Below, one piece after another: positions 1 through 4,851 of a stretch of 6,589 nucleotides of DNA (its first letter is position 1; the number at the start of each line of letters is the position of its first letter). The translations under genes were made by a program, and so were the position numbers. The notes beneath the pieces were generated by a model. The model saw only the letters and a program-made list of their open reading frames with translations, had not been told where the DNA came from and ran no database searches. The stretch comes from Desulfobacterales bacterium (GTDB taxonomy: Bacteria > Desulfobacterota > Desulfobacteria > Desulfobacterales > RPRI01), in contig JAUYEO010000368.1 in assembly GCA_030689795.1 (NCBI GenBank), positions 1-6,589 of the forward strand, written 5' to 3'.

Positions 1-92
1 AAGAGAACATGTTGGAACTTGCCGGTATTGGAACAGAACTCGATCTTACTCAGGAGATCCTGGACAAGGTTGTAGCCGATCTTTTGAAATAA
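1..92 (+). CDS. 3' end of an unidentified upstream gene (partial)
   Basis: The frame starting at base 3 is open from the window edge to a TAA at 90-92 and encodes 29 residues rich in Leu, Glu, Asp and Lys, ending in ...VVADLLK. The composition suits an amphipathic C-terminal helix. Only 13 bases separate its stop from the next ATG, so the two genes are probably co-transcribed. The fragment is too short to assign a family, and no function is claimed. It could be a chance open frame, but the tight spacing and same-strand arrangement favour a real gene end. Confidence 0.55.
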   Translation, partial: ENMLELAGIGTELDLTQEILDKVVADLLK

Positions 93-105
93 CTGAGTTA
101 TTTTA

Positions 106-1461
106 ATGAATCTGTACCAGTCACATGCAGACATAAATATAAAACTGCCGCTGGGAAAGGCCGGATATATCAGCAAGGGAATTACCGATATAAGGATTTC
201 CGGAGTCCCTGATCCTGAATGCAGACGGATGCGCTATCCCAGAATCGGCATATATGCCGGTACCGGCACTTCCCACTCCTGGTTGTGGTTTGTCGACATG
301 TTCGAGCGAATGGGCTTTCATGCCGTCTCGGTCCTGGATGCACCTGCGGTGCGCTCCGGGCGGCTTCAACAGATGGACGTTTTGGCGGTATCGGGAGGCG
401 ACACGGTGGCCATTGCCGAAGCTCTGGGAGAAGACGGCGCGCGGCAGCTGGCGGCGTTTATCACGGGCGGGGGCGTTTATCTGGGTGCTTGCGCAGGAGC
501 TTACCTGGTGATGAATTCTTCCAAGCCGCATTTATGCCACTTTAACTTTGCCGCCGTGAAGATCACGAATCTCAGCAAACGGCTGCCAATGTGTCACGGC
601 ATGCCGCATAAGTTCTCGATTGCCTATGGATGCGACCATATCTTTCATCCGGTAAGAGAGGCCGTCGGCTTGCGATTGACCGGCGCGCCGCCGTTTTCAG
701 GCGAGCCGGCGCTTCTCGCACCATTGTACGGCGGCCCGGGAATGCTTGCGCCGCCGGAGGCCCAGGTTCTGGCCCGCTACGATCATTTTACGGATAAAAC
801 CGTATTTCTGGTGGATAAAGACCTGGCTGAGGAGACCTTGATTTCTACCGCTGCGGCGCTGAGAGTTCCCATGGGGAACGGACAGATGTATCTTTTCGGT
901 CCGCATTTCGAGCATCCGCATTACCCCCGGGCCAACCGCCTGGTGGCGGATGCCGTTTACCGGGATAGCAGACGAAATCCCGATGGGTGCTCACCGGTTG
1001 CAGAGGATGGGCAGCTTCTCTCGGCATCCGAAAGCGCGAATCTTATTCACTCGCTTCGGCGGGAATTGAGTAATTCCAGAATTGTTGCCGCCGGCCTTGA
1101 AATGCTTCCGGTGCGATGGCTGATCGGCGCCAAGATGTACGAACCGGAAAAGATAAGAGTATTTCTCGATGCCATGTGGCGCCGTCTAAAGCCCCTTGAA
1201 AAAAGAGATCGGATTTGGGCGCGGGCGGGAGCGCCGGATTTACTAATGGCCGATGCCTGCGAGACCACCGCATTGCTTCGGCGGCTTAAAAACGAAATTG
1301 ATCAGGAAAGCGTCACGGACCCGATTGCCCGAACGCTTTTTAATCTGCTGCACCGAAACACCATGCGGTTTTTCGAACTTTATTTTCAAACCATATCAAA
1401 CAACCTAACCCCGATAGGAGCAAAGATTGAATCGTCATATCCTCCAAAGCGGTTTTCGTAA
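106..1461 (+). CDS. BPL_N-domain protein (class I glutamine amidotransferase-like)
   Basis: A 451-residue protein without an evident signal peptide or membrane segment, so probably cytoplasmic. Residues about 46-136 look like the N-terminal part of a biotin-protein-ligase N-terminal (BPL_N) or class I amidotransferase-like fold: a first strand RIGIYAGTG, a Gly-Gly-Asp turn (SGGDT, 96-100), and a nucleophile elbow GACAGAYL (127-134) with Cys129 as the candidate nucleophile. GPHFEHP (265-271) fits the position of the catalytic His/acid of this fold. The C-terminal 180 residues are mostly helical-looking and unassigned. There is no biotin ligase catalytic domain, so it is not a complete biotin ligase. 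The substrate is unknown. ATG at 106 is the first start after the upstream stop; its Shine-Dalgarno is weak. Its 3' end overlaps the next gene, a multiheme cytochrome, by 35 nt, implying translational coupling. The domain call is fairly secure, the role is not. Confidence 0.85.
   Translation: MNLYQSHADINIKLPLGKAGYISKGITDIRISGVPDPECRRMRYPRIGIYAGTGTSHSWLWFVDMFERMGFHAVSVLDAPAVRSGRLQQMDVLAVSGGDTVAIAEALGEDGARQLAAFITGGGVYLGACAGAYLVMNSSKPHLCHFNFAAVKITNLSKRLPMCHGMPHKFSIAYGCDHIFHPVREAVGLRLTGAPPFSGEPALLAPLYGGPGMLAPPEAQVLARYDHFTDKTVFLVDKDLAEETLISTAAALRVPMGNGQMYLFGPHFEHPHYPRANRLVADAVYRDSRRNPDGCSPVAEDGQLLSASESANLIHSLRRELSNSRIVAAGLEMLPVRWLIGAKMYEPEKIRVFLDAMWRRLKPLEKRDRIWARAGAPDLLMADACETTALLRRLKNEIDQESVTDPIARTLFNLLHRNTMRFFELYFQTISNNLTPIGAKIESSYPPKRFS
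1416..1420 (+). promoter_or_regulatory. Ribosome binding site deciding a TTG start
   Basis: AGGAG lies inside the end of the amidotransferase-like gene, six bases before TTG at 1427. No ATG or GTG in this frame is comparably placed ahead of the signal-anchor sequence, so this site supports the unusual TTG start of the six-heme cytochrome. Confidence 0.75.
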
Positions 1462-2326
1462 GATTTATCGCCTGTACTTTGGAATTGCGCTTGCGGCCAC
1501 AGCCCTGATCCTGATCGGGATTTGCGGGAAAGCGGGCGCCGCGATATTACCGCCTTCAGGCACGGGATCTGACTGGTTTATCGACATGAACCGGTTTGCC
1601 CTTTCGGCCCATGCCGCACTCAAATGCGACGATTGCCATGGTTCGATGACCGAGGACGGCCTGAAGCATACGGATGAGAAACGACCGGATTTTTTAAAGC
1701 AATCCGCCACCCGCGCCTATGATTACGCGCGTTGCAGAAGATGCCATGAACTCTCCTTTAAACGCTATCTCGAAGGCGGCCATGCCAAGGCGCTTCGTGA
1801 AGAGAAAGACCCTTCCAAAGAGAAGAAGCAGGTCACCGGGGAAAAGATCATGGCGCCGACCTGCGGGGAGTGCCACGCATCCCACTACGAGCGCTCCGGC
1901 CTTTCCCGGGTGGCGGTGGGCCAACGGATGCTTGGGGCTTGCGCAAGCTGCCACCCGGCCAACGCCGCCAGCTACCGTAATAATATTCATGGGCGGGTGG
2001 GGATCGATCTGGGCAATCCAAAGGCGGCCTTCTGCACCGACTGCCATGGCGCACATACCGTGGATTCTCTGAAAAATCCGCAAACCGCGCTATTGGCCTG
2101 TAAGCGGTGCCATCCCAAGGCTGAAACTGAGTTTACCGGCATTGTCATCCATGCCTCACTGGAGAGCGTGCCTGCGGCCGATGCGCCTAAAAAAGCCGAA
2201 GTAATATGGATCCATCGCATACGCTGGATTGCCCTGGCGGTGTTAGCGCTTTCTCTTGCCTTCTTTGTTGCGCACAGCTTTCTGTGGCTGCTGCGCGAAA
2301 TTCACGACAAATTGAGGAAACACTGA
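1427..2326 (+). CDS. Membrane-anchored hexaheme cytochrome c
   Basis: A 299-residue protein with six CxxCH heme c attachment motifs: CDDCH (67-71), CRRCH (103-107), CGECH (146-150), CASCH (172-176), CTDCH (203-207) and CKRCH (225-229). Several further histidines (62, 81, 119, 153, 188, 210, 242) could be distal ligands, suggesting bis-His low-potential hemes. Residues about 16-39 form a hydrophobic signal peptide or anchor. A second hydrophobic helix at about 263-287 is followed by a basic tail, which places the heme domain in the periplasm and the C-terminus in the cytoplasm. The TTG start is chosen from the AGGAG site six bases upstream. The gene overlaps its upstream neighbour by 35 nt and ends one base before the cytochrome b gene, so the pair probably forms one complex exchanging electrons between the quinone pool and periplasmic carriers. 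The spacing of motifs does not let me name a specific family such as NapC/NrfH or c3. Direction of electron flow cannot be told. Confidence 0.92.
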   Translation: MNRHILQSGFRKIYRLYFGIALAATALILIGICGKAGAAILPPSGTGSDWFIDMNRFALSAHAALKCDDCHGSMTEDGLKHTDEKRPDFLKQSATRAYDYARCRRCHELSFKRYLEGGHAKALREEKDPSKEKKQVTGEKIMAPTCGECHASHYERSGLSRVAVGQRMLGACASCHPANAASYRNNIHGRVGIDLGNPKAAFCTDCHGAHTVDSLKNPQTALLACKRCHPKAETEFTGIVIHASLESVPAADAPKKAEVIWIHRIRWIALAVLALSLAFFVAHSFLWLLREIHDKLRKH

Positions 2327-2327
2327 T

Positions 2328-2978
2328 ATGCAGGCGACATCCATCACCCCGGACGCACCGATTCGTTTTTCCGTTCTTCACCGGCTTTTGCACCTCGTGG
2401 TAATGTTCGGATTCACCGGGTTGGCCGTCACCGGACTCTCCCTGGGTCTGAGTTCAACCGCCCCGGCACGCGGATTCATGTGGCTTATCGGCGGCGCCTC
2501 CCATGCCGCCTGGCTCCACCGCTGTTGCGCCGTCGTCACCTATGGATGTGTTGTGATCCACGCGTTCTGGTTCCTGTATTACAAGTTCGGCCTGGCGGGC
2601 GCCTGGACGGGCCCGGATTCGATTGTTCCATCGTTGAAAGATCTAAAGGATTTCAAACACCACCTTGCTTATTTCTTCGGCCTGGAAAAAACGCCGCCGC
2701 GCTTTGATAAATTCTCCTACATGGAAAAGATTGAATACTGGGCGCTTTTTATCGGTATGAATACCATGGGCATTACGGGCCTCGTGCTGTGGTATCCCGA
2801 GTGCTTTACCCGGTATCTTCCCGGATTTTTTGTAAACCTCGCCCAAGTTCTTCACTTCTATGAGGCCTTACTGGCGATAGTGGTGAAGTTTTTTATTCAT
2901 ATCGGCATGGTCCATTTTCGTCCGGAAATCTATCCGGCCGATACGAGTATTTTTACCGGCAGGAGCCACACGGAGTAG
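2328..2978 (+). CDS. Four-helix diheme cytochrome b (formate dehydrogenase gamma / b561-like)
   Basis: A 216-residue integral membrane protein with four predicted helices at about 20-40, 64-85, 135-156 and 168-193. Candidate heme b ligands lie in or next to helices: His18/His22 at helix 1, His64 and His78 in helix 2, His176 and His191 around helix 4. The segment KFSYMEKIEYWALFIG followed by GITGLVLWYPE is typical of the cytochrome b subunits related to formate dehydrogenase gamma and Ni,Fe-hydrogenase cytochrome b. It starts one base after the stop of the hexaheme cytochrome gene, with GAGG at 2314-2317 as a likely ribosome site. From family knowledge such subunits carry electrons between menaquinone and an extracytoplasmic partner; here the adjacent six-heme cytochrome is the obvious partner. 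No catalytic dehydrogenase or reductase subunit is next to it, so the terminal donor or acceptor is unknown. Confidence 0.9.
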   Translation: MQATSITPDAPIRFSVLHRLLHLVVMFGFTGLAVTGLSLGLSSTAPARGFMWLIGGASHAAWLHRCCAVVTYGCVVIHAFWFLYYKFGLAGAWTGPDSIVPSLKDLKDFKHHLAYFFGLEKTPPRFDKFSYMEKIEYWALFIGMNTMGITGLVLWYPECFTRYLPGFFVNLAQVLHFYEALLAIVVKFFIHIGMVHFRPEIYPADTSIFTGRSHTE

Positions 2979-3017
2979 GCAGGCATGGTTGCAACCGGCC
3001 AATATATGAACTGTTTA

Positions 3018-3046
3018 GTGTCCATCCGGAAAAATAACTTGGACAC
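3018..3046 (+). repeat. Inverted repeat at the left end of the element
   Basis: GTGTCCA (3018-3024) and TGGACAC (3040-3046) are perfect 7-bp arms with a 15-nt spacer. The left arm is also the outer part of the terminal inverted repeat, so the left end carries its own small palindrome that the right end lacks. It could be a transposase-binding subsite or a short stem in a transcript. Confidence 0.55.
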
Positions 3047-3100
3047 CTGTAAGTTTCCAATTCGGAAATAGGCAATTTTGGGCAAGCTCAAGGAAATCAA

Positions 3101-3146
3101 GGGATTGCGCGGAGACATACGCATTGTATGTCGCACAAGCAATCCC
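3101..3146 (+). repeat. Large two-part hairpin inside the element
   Basis: An outer stem pairs GGGATTGC (3101-3108) with GCAATCCC (3139-3146). After an asymmetric internal loop, an inner stem pairs GACATAC (3114-3120) with GTATGTC (3126-3132) around a five-base loop. No run of T follows, so it does not look like an intrinsic terminator. It could fold as a cruciform in DNA or as a structured element in the leader of the downstream gene if transcription reads through. Confidence 0.7.
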
Positions 3147-3207
3147 GCAGATTGACAAAGAGATCGCACAAAAGGGCCATTTCCGGATGGAAACTATTTA
3201 ATGGCAA

Positions 3208-3214
3208 GAGAGGA
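3208..3214 (+). promoter_or_regulatory. Probable ribosome binding site of the c7-b fusion gene
   Basis: GAGAGGA lies 12 bases before ATG at 3227, a slightly long spacing. It sits between the right end of the MITE-like element and the ATG, and it favours this start over the upstream in-frame ATG at 3128, which lies within the element's hairpin. Confidence 0.5.
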
Positions 3215-3226
3215 ATCATTTATTCG

Positions 3227-4684
3227 ATGAGCGCAAAAGGTTGGATGGGCACGGCAATCGCCGGCGCCGTTATCATACTCATGGGGCTTGCCGGATTATC
3301 TTTGGTGAGCGCTGAAACGGACGCCCTTGAAACCGGCAAGCCGGTCTGCCTGGATTGCCACAGACAGCCCAATATCCATACCAACGAAGGCGTGGCGACG
3401 GCCAATGCCTTTTGCAACGGATGCCACGCAAAGCCTGAATGCCGCCGCACGGTGGACGGAAAAGCGGTCTCGCTTCAGGTGCCCGTGAGCGCCGCCAAGG
3501 AGAACCCGCATCACTATTCGGCATGTATTCAATGCCACACGGATGTGGCCCGCTCTCCCCACAAAAGCCAAACCGGGGCGCAGTGCCGGGTCTGTCATTC
3601 GGTGCATGGCGAGGGCACGGCCCATGCGCCGCATCTGCGGGTCGATTGTCAGGCTTGTCATTTCAAATCCAAATTCGTTGAGCTCGATCCTAAAAACAGT
3701 AATGTCAAGCTGGCCCACATCGATCTCGAATCCAAGCCGATAAGTCTTGCGGATCACACTCTAACAGATGTGAACGATTTGAAATCATGCGAAAAATGCC
3801 ATTTCAGCGACAATCGCATTGGAGCCCCTGCTGCGGTTCTGCCTTCAAAAAGCGCCCTTTGTATTCTCTGCCATAATTCACCCCTATCCATGGGCCATCC
3901 CATCTTCGGCGCGGCATTCTTTATTTTCCTTGTGGGCGTTCTTGCCACCCTGCGATTCTGGTATCTTGGCAGTGTCCATGGTGAGGAAAACTCTCTCCAC
4001 CGTAAGATCAGTTTAAGTTCCGAAACCATTTGGAACATTATTTTTTCAAGACAGATATTTTCCTTATTGAAGATGGCTGTTCTGGACATTATTTTCCAGA
4101 GAAGAATTCTTAAAGAGAGTGTCGGACGATGGTCCATGCACTCATTGATTTTTACCGCCATTTTAATACGCTTTCTGTTAAGCCTTTTCACCGCCGTCAT
4201 TTTTTATTTTCATCCCAATGGGGATTGGGCGCCGGCATTAATAGACAAGAACAGTCCATTCACTGCGTTTACCAACGATCTTCTGGGGCTGTTCATTCTT
4301 CTGGGCATCCTGTGGGCCGTGGTTCAAAGGTTCATCATTAAGCCTGTTCATGTTGCCACGGAAAAGCAGGATAATATAGCTCTTTTGATTATCGGGACAC
4401 TGATTCTTCTCGGCTTTTTTCTTGAAGGCGCACGAATACTGGTTACCGGAATCCCTGCTGAAATGGCGGGCTACTCCTTTATCGGATATCCCCTGTCAAA
4501 GATATTATCCATCTTCGGATTGAGTTGGAAATCCATTTATCCATACATGTGGTATGCACATGGAATCGTCGGCGCACTGTTCGTGGCCTATCTGCCATTC
4601 GGTAAAATGCGGCACATCTTCAATACTCCTCTTACTTATATTCTGGAAGAGGTGTCCGGTGTCAGGAAGGAGAAACGAATATAA
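3227..4684 (+). CDS. Fused heptaheme cytochrome c - NarI/HdrE-like cytochrome b
   Basis: A 485-residue fusion. Residues about 8-29 are a signal peptide or anchor. Residues 30-222 carry seven CxxCH motifs: C41-H45, C63-H67, C100-H104, C120-H124, C141-H145, C188-H192 and C212-H216, with extra histidines available as distal ligands. From about 224 the protein becomes membrane-bound, with helices at about 224-245, 303-327, 350-371, 384-403 and 440-457. This part resembles the nitrate reductase gamma family, which includes HdrE and DsrM: GRWSMHSLIF (His305), YMWYAHG (His445) and the closing PFGKMRHIFNTPL are typical, and the histidines are likely heme b ligands. The heme domain would be periplasmic. 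I chose ATG 3227 because an upstream in-frame ATG at 3128 lies inside a mobile element and would put a very basic 33-residue stretch before the signal sequence. The HdrD-like gene downstream supplies the natural cytoplasmic partner. Together they could move electrons between periplasmic cytochromes or menaquinone and a cytoplasmic Fe-S site. The direction is unknown. Confidence 0.9.
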   Translation: MSAKGWMGTAIAGAVIILMGLAGLSLVSAETDALETGKPVCLDCHRQPNIHTNEGVATANAFCNGCHAKPECRRTVDGKAVSLQVPVSAAKENPHHYSACIQCHTDVARSPHKSQTGAQCRVCHSVHGEGTAHAPHLRVDCQACHFKSKFVELDPKNSNVKLAHIDLESKPISLADHTLTDVNDLKSCEKCHFSDNRIGAPAAVLPSKSALCILCHNSPLSMGHPIFGAAFFIFLVGVLATLRFWYLGSVHGEENSLHRKISLSSETIWNIIFSRQIFSLLKMAVLDIIFQRRILKESVGRWSMHSLIFTAILIRFLLSLFTAVIFYFHPNGDWAPALIDKNSPFTAFTNDLLGLFILLGILWAVVQRFIIKPVHVATEKQDNIALLIIGTLILLGFFLEGARILVTGIPAEMAGYSFIGYPLSKILSIFGLSWKSIYPYMWYAHGIVGALFVAYLPFGKMRHIFNTPLTYILEEVSGVRKEKRI

Positions 4685-4728
4685 CAAGGGAGCCAATTGC
4701 AAAAGTCCTAAAAAGAGAAGAATTTGTC

Positions 4729-4748
4729 ATTCCCACGAAAGTGGGAAT
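4729..4748 (+). repeat. Hairpin 1 of the palindromic element
   Basis: ATTCCCAC (4729-4736) pairs perfectly with GTGGGAAT (4741-4748) around a GAAA tetraloop, a stable fold in RNA. It is followed by an AGTCTTTTC stretch, so weak transcript termination or RNA processing between the two subunit genes is possible, though a clean T tract is lacking. Confidence 0.7.
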
Positions 4749-4781
4749 CCAGTCTTTTCAATATGTTGCAAAAATTCCTGG

Positions 4782-4801
4782 ATTCCCGTTTGCACGGGAA
4801 T
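4782..4801 (+). repeat. Hairpin 2 of the palindromic element
   Basis: ATTCCCGT (4782-4789) pairs perfectly with ACGGGAAT (4794-4801) around a four-base loop. It is largely the inverted copy of hairpin 1, so the two can also pair with each other to make one long nested palindrome. Base changes between the two stems (AC/GT versus GT/AC) are matched within each stem, so each stem keeps its pairing. Confidence 0.7.
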
Positions 4802-4836
4802 GACGACTTTTGCAATTGGCTCAAGGGTTTATTTTT

Positions 4837-4844
4837 AAAAAGGT
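4837..4844 (+). promoter_or_regulatory. Ribosome binding site deciding the HdrD-like start
   Basis: AAAAAGGT lies seven bases before ATG at 4852. It supports this start rather than the in-frame TTG at 4810, which falls inside the terminal repeat of the mobile element. Confidence 0.7.
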
Positions 4845-4851
4845 ACTGAAA

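Larger units (their letters stand above)
3018..3194. mobile_element. MITE-like element, 177 bp, flanked by TA
   Basis: The ends are a 15-bp near-perfect inverted repeat: GTGTCCATCCGGAAA at 3018-3032, and the complement of GTTTCCATCCGGAAA at 3180-3194, with one mismatch. A TA dinucleotide abuts each end (3016-3017 and 3195-3196), as expected for an element of the IS630/Tc1-mariner type that duplicates TA. No transposase frame fits inside, so it is a non-autonomous element or an IS remnant. It fills most of the gap between the cytochrome b gene and the c7-b fusion gene, and the right end lies only about 30 nt before that gene's start. A TA flank is weak evidence on its own; the family assignment is inference. 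Confidence 0.65.
4690..4822. mobile_element. MITE-like palindromic element with dRS3-like repeats, 133 bp
   Basis: Perfect 18-bp terminal inverted repeats, GAGCCAATTGCAAAAGTC at 4690-4707 and its complement at 4805-4822, bracket two internal hairpins. AAGG(G) occurs on both sides (4686-4690 and 4823-4827) and looks like a 4-5 bp target duplication; the last G is shared with the left repeat, so the exact boundary is ambiguous. The inner repeats, of the ATTCCC...GGGAAT type, resemble dRS3-like and related dispersed repeats known from many Proteobacteria. There is no coding capacity. The element sits six bases after the stop of the c7-b fusion gene, and removing it with one target copy leaves about 34 bases before the HdrD-like gene, so it appears to have inserted into a tight operon junction. 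Confidence 0.85.

Noticed and set aside
106..1461. Biotin-protein ligase as the full function of the first complete gene
   Set aside because: Only the N-terminal amidotransferase-like fold is visible; no GRGRxxR-type biotin ligase motif or catalytic domain is present.
2987..2996. GGTTGCAACC palindrome just after the cytochrome b gene
   Set aside because: A 10-bp palindrome with no loop and no T tract; too short to call an operator or a terminator from one copy.
3152..3182. TTGACA as a promoter -35 box upstream of the fusion gene
   Set aside because: The hexamer is perfect, but no reasonable -10 box is found 16-19 bases downstream (best match two of six bases), so no promoter is called.
3296..3757. 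153-codon open frame on the minus strand
   Set aside because: It is antisense to the seven-heme domain. CxxCH-rich, GC-rich coding sequence often leaves such open antisense frames. The plus-strand heme motifs are decisive.
4690..4822. Palindromic repeats as a CRISPR array or Rho-independent terminator
   Set aside because: There are only two inverted copies, not regularly spaced direct repeats, and no T-run directly follows either stem. The terminal repeats and target duplication fit a mobile element better.
4810..4851. TTG 4810 as start of the HdrD-like protein
   Set aside because: The TTG lies in the terminal repeat of the mobile element and has no ribosome site. ATG 4852 has AAAAAGGT seven bases upstream.
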